Origin: Desulfofundulus thermosubterraneus DSM 16057
GTDB taxonomy: Bacteria > Bacillota > Desulfotomaculia > Desulfotomaculales > Desulfovirgulaceae
NCBI RefSeq assembly: GCF_900142025.1
Contig: NZ_FQZM01000004.1
Span: forward strand, 1 to 64,000
Reading direction: 5' to 3'
DNA length: 64,000 bases
Positions 1 through 7,364 of the stretch are shown here, one piece after another; the stretch's first letter is position 1, and each line of letters begins with the position of its first letter. Both the position numbers and the translations under genes were made by a program. Under the pieces are notes generated by a model that searched no databases, was not told the origin of the DNA, and saw only the letters and a list, made by a program, of their open reading frames with translations.

Positions 1-84
1 ACGCAAGTTGTTCCCAACGGCCTGGCAGTTTCTGTTATTTGCCAGAGGTTGGGCTACTGGGTTATGGTTTTAATTGGGGTTTAG
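1..84 (+). CDS. C-terminal end of an unidentified protein (partial)
   Basis: An open frame runs from the first base to a TAG at 82-84 and gives 27 residues (TQVVPNGLAVSVICQRLGYW then VMVLIGV). The end is hydrophobic, which suggests a membrane-associated or buried C-terminus. It lies about 100 bases upstream of ytrH on the same strand. I do not recognise the family. The reading frame is supported only by its being open and by its position upstream of a same-strand gene. Confidence 0.4.
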   Translation, partial: TQVVPNGLAVSVICQRLGYWVMVLIGV

Positions 85-185
85 CGACTGTATCTAATTA
101 ACTATTTTAAAAAATCCCCGACCAGTCATATCTTTCCTGCCGGAAAAATACCTTTGTTATAAACTTGTCCCGGGAGTGATCCGGC

Positions 186-512
186 ATGGAGACGTTTCTC
201 AATAAAATGGTGTTGATTTATTTTACGGCTCTGGGCATTCTGCTGGGGGCATCGCTGGTAGGATCCCTGGCTGCCGTTCTGGTTCGGGAACCGCCGGTGA
301 TCACCATGCTTAAACTGGCCCGGGATATTAAGATCTGGGCCATTGCCGCCGCCATCGGGGGCACCTTTTCTACCTTTGAAATCTTTGAAAGCGGGCTTTT
401 CCAGGGAGAGGTGCGTGCGGTGATCAAGCAGCTTTTTTACATCGTCAGTGCCCTGGCCGGCACCCAGACGGCCCACTACCTGATCCTGGCCCTATGCGGA
501 GGAAATAAATGA
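186..512 (+). CDS. ytrH: YtrH family sporulation membrane protein
   Basis: This 108-residue protein has three hydrophobic segments (about residues 8-32, 45-62 and 82-103). It carries the family pattern of a glycine-rich first helix (LGILLGASLVGSLAA), a KIWAIAAAIGGTF stretch and a FESGLFQGE loop, as in Bacillus subtilis YtrH, which is made in the mother cell and needed for efficient sporulation. The ATG follows a GGGAG-type ribosome site. The stop overlaps the start of the next gene by 4 bases, the usual ytrH-ytrI coupling. Recognition is by remembered sequence pattern. Confidence 0.85.
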   Translation: METFLNKMVLIYFTALGILLGASLVGSLAAVLVREPPVITMLKLARDIKIWAIAAAIGGTFSTFEIFESGLFQGEVRAVIKQLFYIVSALAGTQTAHYLILALCGGNK

Positions 513-1003
513 AAGCTCGCTTACTGGCGGCCATGCTAATTGGCATGCTTTCAGGTGGTGCCCTGGTCAATGCCCTGCTTGGACAGCAGGTGGACCGGCT
601 GACCCTGGCCAACAACGAGTTAAAGGAAGAACTGTTGGCTACGGAAAGGGAGCTGCAGCAGGTGAAGGAAAATTTGGCCGGCCACCGGCCTCAAACCATT
701 ACCGCCCTGGAGGTTAACGTTACTCTGGTCCAGGAAAAGGAGATACCCGGGTTGGATCAGGCCCGGGCTCACCTGGTTATCGAAAATCACGTACGGGAAT
801 GGCTGCATCCTTTACTGGGGCAGGAGGTGAGCCGCCTGGACCACCTGCTGATCCCCCGGGTAGTGGACCGGCGCCAGGTGGATGTGGACGGGAGAAAGTA
901 TGTCCTGGAGGTAAAACTGGTGGTGGTGTCCGAACGGACCATGATTTACCTGGAGGCCTTACCCCAGAAGAACGCCTCTGCTCCCGGCATGTCTAACCAA
1001 TAG
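509..1003 (+). CDS. YtrI-like sporulation membrane protein
   Basis: This 164-residue protein has one N-terminal transmembrane segment (residues 4-24), then a short coiled coil (about 28-58, rich in L, E and K) and a mixed alpha/beta C-terminal domain (about 65-155). That architecture, and translational coupling to ytrH through an ATGA overlap at 509-512, match YtrI, a mother-cell sporulation protein. The sequence is not conserved enough for me to assign the symbol firmly. It probably sits in the same complex or membrane as YtrH. Confidence 0.65.
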   Translation: MKARLLAAMLIGMLSGGALVNALLGQQVDRLTLANNELKEELLATERELQQVKENLAGHRPQTITALEVNVTLVQEKEIPGLDQARAHLVIENHVREWLHPLLGQEVSRLDHLLIPRVVDRRQVDVDGRKYVLEVKLVVVSERTMIYLEALPQKNASAPGMSNQ

Positions 1004-1045
1004 GGGAAACATTTATCATGGTCTCCGAAATACCCCAAAAAAGTA

Positions 1046-1074
1046 TTGACACAGCGGATCGCGCATGCTAATCT
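1046..1074 (+). promoter_or_regulatory. sigma-A-type promoter for the Fe-S/cytochrome b/Tat operon
   Basis: TTGACA at 1046-1051 and TAATCT at 1069-1074 are separated by 17 bases. A second TATAAT lies at 1075-1080 but would leave a 23-base gap. The promoter points at the gene starting at 1241 and leaves a leader of about 160 bases. Confidence 0.6.
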
Positions 1075-1091
1075 ATAATCACCAAATACCC

Positions 1092-1107
1092 CTACGGGTA
1101 CCCGTAG
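1092..1107. promoter_or_regulatory. perfect 16-base palindrome, possible operator
   Basis: CTACGGGTACCCGTAG is a perfect inverted repeat. It lies 18 bases after the -10 box, about where the first transcribed bases would be, a typical position for a repressor site. The binding protein is unknown, and nothing in the neighbourhood encodes an obvious candidate. Confidence 0.45.
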
Positions 1108-1240
1108 CAATCAACCGGTATCTGTTTTTAAACCCGTTTATACTTTGGTTACATATCAGCCGGGCGGACTCGCTGGTCTTACATGAAAACACGGACTGGA
1201 ATAGAACCCGGTTGTTCACAAGCTCAAAGGGGGGTAACAG

Positions 1241-2251
1241 ATGTCTTTGTTATCACGGCGGGATTTTATCAAGCGCACCCTGGCGGCAGGCGTAGCTTCC
1301 GGGCTGGTGCTTTCCGGGTTGGGGAAGGCAGCCGAAGGTGCCACCATTACCCCCCGGGGGACCTTCTATGATTTAACCAAATGTGACGGCTGCAAGGGAT
1401 TGAAGGTACCCCGGTGTGTTAGCGTTTGCCGGGAGGAAAACAGTTTCAAGTTTCCAAAACCAGCCGAACACATTGAATACTACTGGCCCCAAAAGAAGAA
1501 AGAAGACTGGCGGGACAAAAAGGATCTGACTACACGCCTGACGCCATATAACTGGACCTTTGTGCAGCATGTGCAGGTAAAACAGGATGGTCGCACGGTG
1601 GATGTATTTATCCCCCGGCGGTGTATGCACTGTGACAACCCGCCCTGCGCCAATCTCTGTCCTTTCGGCGCCCAGAGCAAGACCCCCGAGGGTCCGGTGA
1701 TCATCAACCCCAATCTCTGCCTGGGGGGTGCCAAGTGCCGGGATGTTTGTCCCTGGGGAATACCCGCCCGGCAGGCAGGGGTGGGACTGTACATGAAGTT
1801 AGCCCCCAGGTATGTGGGAGGCGGGGTAATGTACAAGTGCGACCTGTGCTACCACCGGGTTAAAGAAGGAAAAATCCCGGCCTGCGTGGAGGCCTGCCCC
1901 AGGGGTGCCATTGCCTTTGGCGATAAGGAAGAAATGCGGGAGCAGGCCTGGAAACGGGCCCGGGAAATTGGCGGTTATATTTACGGGGATAAGGAAAACG
2001 GCGGGACGTCCACCTTTTACGTTTCGCCGGTTCCCTTTCAAAAAATTCATGAGCAATTGATGGCGCAAAAGAACAAGCAGCCGAACCCGACTGCTCCGGG
2101 ATTTCCGGGCATGCCGGTGGGGGTGGGGAACTTCCTGGATTCGGTCAACGGTATTGCCGGTGCTCTACTGGTGGCCCCGCTGGCGGGAACCTTTGCGGCC
2201 GGCTATGCGGCCTACAGGACCATGAAGGGGGAGGAAGACCATGGCGGATAA
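1241..2251 (+). CDS. Tat-exported four-cluster ferredoxin-type electron transfer subunit (HybA/FdnH-like)
   Basis: This 336-residue protein starts with a twin-arginine signal (RRDFIKR at residues 6-12, hydrophobic core 13-31), so it should be exported folded. It then has four cysteine groups typical of [4Fe-4S] binding: CDGC...C...C (near 48-64), CMHCDNPPCANLC (near 128-140), CLGGAKCRDVC (near 160-170) and CDLC...CVEAC (near 197-220). A hydrophobic C-terminal helix (about 298-325) would anchor it outside the membrane. This is the build of HybA/FdnH beta subunits, which pass electrons from a periplasmic catalytic subunit to cytochrome b. No catalytic subunit is nearby. Its stop overlaps the cytochrome b gene, and tatC-tatA follow. 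The ATG has a GGGGGGTAA ribosome site. Confidence 0.8.
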   Translation: MSLLSRRDFIKRTLAAGVASGLVLSGLGKAAEGATITPRGTFYDLTKCDGCKGLKVPRCVSVCREENSFKFPKPAEHIEYYWPQKKKEDWRDKKDLTTRLTPYNWTFVQHVQVKQDGRTVDVFIPRRCMHCDNPPCANLCPFGAQSKTPEGPVIINPNLCLGGAKCRDVCPWGIPARQAGVGLYMKLAPRYVGGGVMYKCDLCYHRVKEGKIPACVEACPRGAIAFGDKEEMREQAWKRAREIGGYIYGDKENGGTSTFYVSPVPFQKIHEQLMAQKNKQPNPTAPGFPGMPVGVGNFLDSVNGIAGALLVAPLAGTFAAGYAAYRTMKGEEDHGG

Positions 2252-2975
2252 GATTCTGGTACGGGAAAACAAGGTGCGCCGCCACAGTGTATCGGTGCTG
2301 TTTGTCCACTGGGCCGTGGCCATTTCCACCATCCTGCTTATTTTCAGCGGTTTCGGTCAGATGCCCATGTACCGGCGCTACATGATTTACAAGATTCCGG
2401 GCCTGGGGTGGTCGGCGGATTTTTCGGTAACCCTGTACATGCACTATGTGGCCGCAGCGGTGTTGATGTTTGCGGCGGCATACCACATTGTTTTTCACGT
2501 CCTGCGCAAGGAATACGGCATCCTGCCCGGGAGGGGCGACCTTAAAGAGTCTTATTTGATCATCAAGGCTATGCTTACCGGTGGCAAGGAGCCCCCCAGC
2601 GACAAGTTTCTGGCCGAGCAAAGACTGGCCTATGCTTACATTGGCTTCTGGCTTCTGGTTATCATTGTCACCGGGATCATCAAGGTATTGAAAAATCTGC
2701 CGGGCATTAATTTCACGGGTAACACCATGATCTGGGTTACCGATATACACACTTTTGCCACCTTTATGTTGATTTTCGGCATTCTGGCCCACCTGGCGGC
2801 CTTCCTTTTCAAGGCCAACAGGCCCCTTTTGCGGGGAATGTTTACTGGCAAGGTGGACCTGGAATACGTAAAACACCGGCATCCCCTGTGGTATGATCGC
2901 CTGGTTAAAAAGCGGGCCCAATCTCCAGGTTCCCGGGAACGGGCGGCTAATTTACCACAGGACATGACGGTTTAA
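2241..2975 (+). CDS. cytochrome b (formate dehydrogenase gamma / cytochrome b561 family)
   Basis: This 244-residue membrane protein has four main hydrophobic segments (about 18-38, 64-88, 130-150 and 164-190). Histidines placed for two b-type hemes are at H23 (VHW), H68, H82, H86, H170 (DIHTF) and H184. The pattern fits FdnI/FdoI-like quinone-reactive cytochromes. It starts inside the last codons of the iron-sulfur subunit gene with a GGGGGAGGAA ribosome site, so the two proteins are almost certainly partners that connect a periplasmic redox reaction to the quinone pool. The redox substrate cannot be told from this window. Confidence 0.82.
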   Translation: MADKILVRENKVRRHSVSVLFVHWAVAISTILLIFSGFGQMPMYRRYMIYKIPGLGWSADFSVTLYMHYVAAAVLMFAAAYHIVFHVLRKEYGILPGRGDLKESYLIIKAMLTGGKEPPSDKFLAEQRLAYAYIGFWLLVIIVTGIIKVLKNLPGINFTGNTMIWVTDIHTFATFMLIFGILAHLAAFLFKANRPLLRGMFTGKVDLEYVKHRHPLWYDRLVKKRAQSPGSRERAANLPQDMTV

Positions 2976-3006
2976 TGCTGGCCAGCAAAGGCGGGAGGTG
3001 AAGGGG

Positions 3007-3765
3007 ATGGATGGGAAGACCATGTCCCTGGCGGGGCATCTTGGGGAACTGCGTAGAGTAGTTATTGTCTCAACCATAGCTTTAATAGCCTGTGCGATCA
3101 TTGCCTTCTTTACCTTTGGCGATCAGCTGCTGGCCTTCTTGACCAGGCCCTTGAAAGAGCTGGGTGTGCCCGTAATTGCCACCCGGGTGGGTGAGGCGTT
3201 CATAACCAAAATTAAGGTCAGCCTCCTGGCGGGATTCATCCTTGCGTTTCCGGTTATGGTGTGGCAGGTGCTGGGTTTTATCCTGCCCGCCCTCAACCGG
3301 GGCGAAAGGCGCCTTTTGCTCGTGCTCTTTCCCCTCTCGGTGACCCTTTTTGCAACCGGGGTTGCTTTCGCCTACTTTACGGTCTTTCCCCTTACCGTAC
3401 GGTTTTTGCTGATACTGGTAACGGAAGGGCTGCAGCCCATGATCACCGTGCGCGATTATCTTTCCTTTGTGCTGGCTTTCTTCATTCCCTTTGGTCTGGT
3501 TTTCCAGTTGCCCCTGGCGGTCTTTGTTTTAACCCGGATGGGGCTGGTCACGCCCCGCTGGTTGGTGAAGAAACGCAAGTACGCTCTGTTGGTAAATTTC
3601 ATCCTCGCGGCTATCTTAACGCCGGGCTCCGATGTAATCTCCCAGCTGATGATGGCCATGCCCATGGTGCTGCTGTACGAGGCAGGCGTTCTGGTGTCCT
3701 ACCTGGTTTACCGCCTGTCCCGGTCTAAAATGAACAAAGTGAGCATGGTAGAGAGCAACACTTAA
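3007..3765 (+). CDS. tatC: Sec-independent protein translocase subunit TatC
   Basis: This protein of 252 residues is polytopic with about six membrane spans. It has the family signature near the N-terminus (HLGELRR), which forms the signal-peptide binding surface, and TatC-type loops such as [10 protein letters not shown] and the late [17 protein letters not shown]. TatC recognises twin-arginine signals. I chose ATG 3007 because GGGAGGTG ends eight bases before it; an in-frame GTG at 2998 sits inside that site. It lies directly behind a Tat-dependent iron-sulfur protein and in front of tatA, so this appears to be a substrate-linked Tat unit. Confidence 0.93.
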   Translation: MDGKTMSLAGHLGELRRVVIVSTIALIACAIIAFFTFGDQLLAFLTRPLKELGVPVIATRVGEAFITKIKVSLLAGFILAFPVMVWQVLGFILPALNRGERRLLLVLFPLSVTLFATGVAFAYFTVFPLTVRFLLILVTEGLQPMITVRDYLSFVLAFFIPFGLVFQLPLAVFVLTRMGLVTPRWLVKKRKYALLVNFILAAILTPGSDVISQLMMAMPMVLLYEAGVLVSYLVYRLSRSKMNKVSMVESNT

Positions 3766-3790
3766 TCGGAACGAAAAAGGAGGGATATCT

Positions 3791-3964
3791 ATGTTTGGTA
3801 TGGGACCGTGGGAGCTGATTTTAATCCTGATTATTGCCCTGGTGATCTTTGGACCGTCCAAACTGCCGGAAGTAGGGCAGGCTCTGGGGAAAGGCTTGAG
3901 GGAATTTCGCCGGGCAGCCAACCCGGTCAAGGAAGACATTAAGGAAGAAGTAATGCCGGATTAG
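3791..3964 (+). CDS. tatA: Sec-independent protein translocase subunit TatA
   Basis: This 57-residue protein begins [20 protein letters not shown] and continues with [22 protein letters not shown], the classic TatA/E layout: a short outward N-terminus, one membrane helix, an FGPSKLPE hinge and an amphipathic helix with an acidic tail. TatA oligomers form the translocation pore recruited by TatC. It lies 25 bases after tatC with an AAGGAGGGA ribosome site, so the two form an operon. Confidence 0.95.
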   Translation: MFGMGPWELILILIIALVIFGPSKLPEVGQALGKGLREFRRAANPVKEDIKEEVMPD

Positions 3965-4164
3965 GCCACAAGCGCGGTGAAAGCGGTTAGGGTACAGGAG
4001 TAAAACGCCGGTTTGACAAACGCTGCCGGGTCGTGTACAGGTGCCGGGCGTACGGCCTGCGAAACGCTGCTAACGGTGGTGGCCGGGAACTGTCCGGAAA
4101 TGCGGTGGGTGCTGCCGGTGGGGGAAACTGGTGCAGCTCTTTCATGAATGCCGGAGGTGGTTGT

Positions 4165-4332
4165 GTGGGTAGCGGGGACTTGAAAAAACAGATAGCCCAC
4201 CTGGAGGAAGAAATTGCCGAACTCAAAAAGCGTTGGCCGGCCCACTCGGTGAAAGCGGAAATGGTGGAGCGGTTTGAAGAACTGGAAGAGAAGCTGGAGC
4301 GCTTACGCCGGCTGGAAGAACGGGAACAATGA
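4165..4332 (+). CDS. small coiled-coil protein of unknown function
   Basis: Starting at the GTG at 4165, four bases behind GGAGGTGG, this gives 55 residues. Nearly all is predicted coiled coil with heptads (LKKQIAHLEEEIAELKKRW ... MVERFEELEEKLERLRRLEE), split by a conserved-looking RWPAHSV turn. The open frame extends further upstream, but that part lacks a ribosome site and reads as low-complexity glycine/asparagine. I chose the short form. It lies immediately before the RNase P RNA promoter. No function is assigned. Confidence 0.6.
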   Translation: MGSGDLKKQIAHLEEEIAELKKRWPAHSVKAEMVERFEELEEKLERLRRLEEREQ

Positions 4333-4358
4333 ATAATAACCACGTGGGGGCACGGAAT

Positions 4359-4387
4359 TTGCAAAAACAAATTGAATGTGCTATAAT
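4359..4387 (+). promoter_or_regulatory. promoter of the RNase P RNA gene
   Basis: TTGCAA (4359-4364) and a perfect TATAAT (4382-4387) are 17 bases apart. The expected start of transcription is about 4394, a dozen bases before the P1 helix of rnpB. Confidence 0.65.
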
Positions 4388-4405
4388 CATCTATGCGAAA
4401 CGAGT

Positions 4406-4844
4406 TGCTGTGAGTAAACCGGGTGGTCGCGGGTGCCCGCAGGGGCGCCTGAGGAAAGTCCGAGCTCCACAGGGCAGGGTGCTGGGTAACACCCAGTGGG
4501 GGCGACCCCAAGGAAAGTGCCACAGAAATGTAGACCGCCCAGCACTCAGCCCAGCAGTTTCATAAAGGTGCTTCATGACAGTGATGGACAGATAACTGCA
4601 AGGTAAAACACCCTCAACTGTTGGGCTGAGTGCTGGGTAAGGGTGGAACGGTGCGGTAAGAGCGCACCAGCGGCCACGGCGACGGGCCGGCTAGGTAAAC
4701 CCCACCTGGAGCAAGACCGAATAGGGGGACAAAGGAGTGGCCCGCTCCGTCCCCGGGTAAAGGTCGCTAGAGGCGTCAGGCAACTGGCGTCCCAGACAGA
4801 TGATCACCCAAGACAGAACTCGGCTTACAGGTTTGCTCACAGCA
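4406..4844 (+). ncRNA. rnpB: RNase P RNA (bacterial type A)
   Basis: This is the catalytic RNA that matures tRNA 5' ends. The ends form helix P1: TGCTGTGAGTAAACC at 4406-4420 pairs with GGTTTGCTCACAGCA at 4830-4844. The universal blocks are visible in order: GAGGAAAGTCCGAGCTCCACAGGGCA (CR I) near 4451, ACAGAAA near 4522, GGTAAGGGTGGAACGGTGCGGTAAGAGCGCACC near 4636, GGTAAACCCC near 4695, and GACAGAACTCGGCTTACAG near 4813 (CR V). P12 is unusually long, a 20-base-pair stem with a 60-base top (4538-4637). Boundaries of the mature RNA are approximate. Confidence 0.97.
4538..4637. repeat. 100-base inverted-repeat block forming an extended P12 of rnpB
   Basis: CCCAGCACTCAGCCCAGCAG (4538-4557) and its complement with one wobble (4618-4637) form a 20-base-pair stem. 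It encloses 60 bases that look unlike other RNase P P12 loops. The outer eleven bases of the arms, CCCAGCACTCA, are identical to the ends of the dispersed repeats at 8512-8606 and 63603-63696. Confidence 0.7.
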
Positions 4845-4856
4845 TAAACCATAAGA

Positions 4857-4890
4857 CCGGACTGTTCGTGAAGAGCAGTCCGGCTTTCGT
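4857..4890 (+). terminator. hairpin terminator after rnpB
   Basis: CCGGACTG (4857-4864) pairs with CAGTCCGG (4876-4883) and is followed by CTTTCGTTATTT. The uridine tract is interrupted, but the position directly after the 3' end of RNase P RNA fits. Confidence 0.65.
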
Positions 4891-4946
4891 TATTTCCGGC
4901 ATATTGCCTCTCTTAATGCAGGCGGCGCTTAGCTTGGGTGTCAATC

Positions 4947-5176
4947 CTACAACTGCCGGAAGTTGCCATCGGGCTGTACCTGGCGGCCATGCTGGTTGGT
5001 GGCTTTGCCAAAAGCCCGCCACCGCATCCCACCACCTCAGGCTTTTACGAAATATGGGCCTAGCCAGGCAGCGCAAGGAGGGCAAATTTGTTTACTATAC
5101 AATTGATGACGAGCATATTGGCACTCTCATCGAGACCGCATTGCAGCATTTACAGGAGAGAAAACCGCAGTTTTGA
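4947..5176 (+). pseudogene. remnant of a cad/ars-type metal resistance locus (ArsR-like C-terminus plus P-type ATPase-like scrap)
   Basis: The frame ending at 5176 contains, from about 5012, KPATASHHLRLLRNMGLARQ followed by RKEGKFVYYTIDDEHI. This is the recognition helix and wing of an ArsR/SmtB-family metal sensor, lacking its first half and start codon. Just upstream, in another frame (4947-5015), LPEVAIGLYLAAMLVGGF resembles the first membrane helix of CadA-type P1B ATPases. Both are too short to function. CadC and CadA are neighbours in intact loci, so this is probably one degraded locus; the ATPase part is the weaker call. Confidence 0.5.
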
Positions 5177-5568
5177 GACCCCCGGAAGCCGAACGGGACA
5201 GATAGCCAACCTGCTTTACCTGCCTGCTATCGGTAATATATTTGGCCTTGCCCATCACGGCAACCCAAAGGAAATTATCATCATCCCTATCACAAGATAC
5301 CTGAGGCCAGTCTTCAGGCATATCCGGGACTTCAATCCCGAATGAACAAAAACAGTCGAGGAAGGAATAAGTAAAAAGATGCTGAATTAATATACTGGTT
5401 TATTGTTTTCGAATATCAAAATTGACTGATTTTGTGGTCAAGCACGTGTGAAAGCAGGCTTTTCAGAGCGTTAGTCAAGCAGGCAAAGTAAATTAAGAGT
5501 CCAATGTTGGGGGGAGAAGACCCTCTCGGCGAGCCTTAAGAAACAATTCGCAGTGGGAGGGAGAAAAC
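5177..5568. other. 392-base spacer without recognisable genes
   Basis: The stretch after the ArsR remnant is relatively AT-rich, especially 5340-5420. It contains no open frame with a ribosome site, no strong hairpin and no copy of the local palindromic repeats. The promoter of the gene at 5569 should lie here, but I see no convincing -35/-10 pair. Confidence 0.5.
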
Positions 5569-6123
5569 ATGGAGCTATATGAAGAATTCAAGCAACGCAA
5601 ACAGAAAGGAGAGAAACTTGATTTCGAATCGCTCTCTCCGGAGCAGCTAAAACAGCTTTGGTGGGACGAGCGCGTTTCGGATCGCCTGATTGCTGAACTG
5701 TTCGATGTCCCTAGATCGAGAGTAAGGACAAGGCGGCAGCGACTTGGAATGAGGTTCCACGAAATGTGCTGGTCGGAGTTTCTTTTAGAATTAAGTGCGA
5801 AGCCCGGAAACAAAGACTTTCTTACCAGCGTGGCCAAGGCTGTGACGCACTTCGCTTTCCGGAACGGTCCGGTGGAAGATTTGCACGCGAACGGGCAGTT
5901 ATCGCAACAGGACATGAAGATCCTTAACAAGTTCATGGTTAACCGCCTGGCCTATGTTTTTCACTTGATATTTACCGGGCAATGGGAAAAGTTTTTCTAC
6001 CTCGTGGCGGCGCACGACTTAATCTTCGGCCATGATTGGGACGACCCAGAGTTAGACGACGGAGGTTTCAAGCAGCTATATGCCTTAGCTGCGGAAAAAG
6101 CAGCGGTTACAAAAGAAAGCTAA
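5569..6123 (+). CDS. hypothetical protein with a helix-turn-helix-like segment
   Basis: This 184-residue soluble protein is rich in charged and aromatic residues. Residues about 25-65 (SPEQLKQLWWDERVSDRLIA ... VPRSRVRTRRQRLG) look like a two-helix DNA-binding unit of the sort found in small phage and transposon regulators. The rest, ending in an acidic DWDDPELDDGG stretch, is unfamiliar. GGGAGGGAG precedes the ATG. Its codon use is less GC-biased than its neighbours', and it sits between a degraded metal-resistance locus and a convergent glycosyltransferase operon, so it may be acquired DNA. No function is assigned. Confidence 0.6.
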   Translation: MELYEEFKQRKQKGEKLDFESLSPEQLKQLWWDERVSDRLIAELFDVPRSRVRTRRQRLGMRFHEMCWSEFLLELSAKPGNKDFLTSVAKAVTHFAFRNGPVEDLHANGQLSQQDMKILNKFMVNRLAYVFHLIFTGQWEKFFYLVAAHDLIFGHDWDDPELDDGGFKQLYALAAEKAAVTKES

Positions 6124-6149
6124 GGAAGCTTTGCCCGGCCTATGCGCAA

Positions 6150-6178
6150 AAGGCCCGGGTTTACTTTCCCCGGGCCTT
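6150..6178. terminator. perfect 10-bp hairpin between convergent genes
   Basis: AAGGCCCGGG (6150-6159) and CCCGGGCCTT (6169-6178) enclose nine bases that include a short T run. It lies 27 bases after the hypothetical gene and before the end of the convergent glycosyltransferase, so it could serve both directions. No long uridine tract follows. Confidence 0.55.
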
Positions 6179-6245
6179 GCCGGGCCTTGTTGATTTACTG
6201 CCCAGCGAGCCGGAATGTTATGGTATTGTAATTTACCAGGATTTC

Positions 6246-7352
6246 CTACCGGGAATCGGGTTTTTCGTTGGCCAGCGGGGAAGTGGTGCTTGCCCAGGTC
6301 CAGCGGTTGTTGGCATAATAGTTCCATGCCGTGGAAGCGAGAATACCTGCCCCGTTGGCCAGGATGGCCGGTATGCGCAGGTAGCAGTGCAAGGCGCTTA
6401 AAACGGCTACATTAATCACCATGCCCGCACCGGAGCAAAGGTAAAACTTTACGGCCCGGCTCAGCAGGTGGTCCTCCTTTTGCTGTGCCCAGGTAAAAAG
6501 GTCGTTCAGCAGGAAATTGCCGAATATGGCCAGGCTGGTGGCCAGCAGGGCGGAAAGCACCACATCCAGGGAAAACAGTCGGGTAAAGAGCAGGAAGAAG
6601 AACATGTTCACCGCCACCCCTGTTGTACCCACCAGACAAAACTTCCAGAAGCGCAGGTCTTCGGGGCTGCTTAAAACCAGTCGCACCAGGTGGCGCAGGT
6701 AATTAACCTGTTCGGCTAAATTCATTTTGGAGTGGTTACCACGGCGGCGTTCGAATACATATGGCACTTCGGCCGGCCGGTGGTAACGCCCGCGCACCAG
6801 CACTTCCATGAGAATTTTCCAGCCCAGGGGAGAGAGGGGCACATCTTCAATGACCTCTTTTTTCAGCATAAAAAACCCGCTCAATGGATCATTTACCGGA
6901 CGGATTTTTTTAAGGGCCAGGCGTCCCATCAGGCGGGCCGTCAGGGAAATCACCCTTCTAAAGGGGGTTAAGCCGCCGTCTTCACCCCCGGGTACAAAAC
7001 GGGAAGCAATGACCAGGTCGTTCCCCTTTTCGATGCTCTCTAACAGGTGGGGAAGGACCTCCGGCGGGTGCTGGAGATCCGCGTCCATTACCGCCAGCAC
7101 GTCGCCCCTGGCCGCTCTGAACCCTTCCACCACGGCCGTGGCCAGACCCCGCTGGTTCTGCCGGTGGATGAACCTGACCCGGGGGTTACCACGGCTTAGT
7201 TCTTCCAGCACTTTAGTCGTGCCGTCGTTGCTGTCGTCCACAAACAGGATCTCAAATGCTTTTCCTCTCAGGGACCGGCAAATGCGTTTGGTCAGGGGGA
7301 CGATATTTTGTTCTTCGTTGTAGGTTGGGATGATTACCGTAAGCAAAGGCAT
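6246..7352 (-). CDS. glycosyltransferase family 2 fused to a GtrA-like membrane domain
   Basis: Residues 1-230 form a GT2 domain of the dolichol/polyprenol-phosphate-mannose synthase kind: LTVIIPTYNEEQNI at the start, FVDDSNDGT nucleotide-sugar binding, VMDADLQHPPE metal-binding acidic motif near 90 and SGFFMLKKEV near 158. Residues about 235-355 have four hydrophobic helices (FWKFCLVGTTGVAVNMFFF ... NYYANNRWTW), a GtrA domain thought to move lipid-linked sugars across the membrane. The protein likely charges undecaprenyl phosphate with a hexose for a polytopic transferase such as its neighbour. The two genes are 12 bases apart on the same strand. The start follows GGGAGGTA. Confidence 0.85.
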   Translation of the reverse strand: MPLLTVIIPTYNEEQNIVPLTKRICRSLRGKAFEILFVDDSNDGTTKVLEELSRGNPRVRFIHRQNQRGLATAVVEGFRAARGDVLAVMDADLQHPPEVLPHLLESIEKGNDLVIASRFVPGGEDGGLTPFRRVISLTARLMGRLALKKIRPVNDPLSGFFMLKKEVIEDVPLSPLGWKILMEVLVRGRYHRPAEVPYVFERRRGNHSKMNLAEQVNYLRHLVRLVLSSPEDLRFWKFCLVGTTGVAVNMFFFLLFTRLFSLDVVLSALLATSLAIFGNFLLNDLFTWAQQKEDHLLSRAVKFYLCSGAGMVINVAVLSALHCYLRIPAILANGAGILASTAWNYYANNRWTWASTTSPLANEKPDSR

Positions 7353-7364
7353 TACCTCCCGGTT

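Noticed and set aside
1075-1080. TATAAT at 1075 as the -10 of the Fe-S operon promoter
   Set aside because: It would lie 23 bases from TTGACA. TAATCT at 1069 gives the normal 17-base spacing.
4643-5176. 177-codon open frame across the RNase P RNA gene
   Set aside because: Its first 200 bases are the conserved 3' half of rnpB. Only the last 55 codons make sense, as an ArsR remnant.
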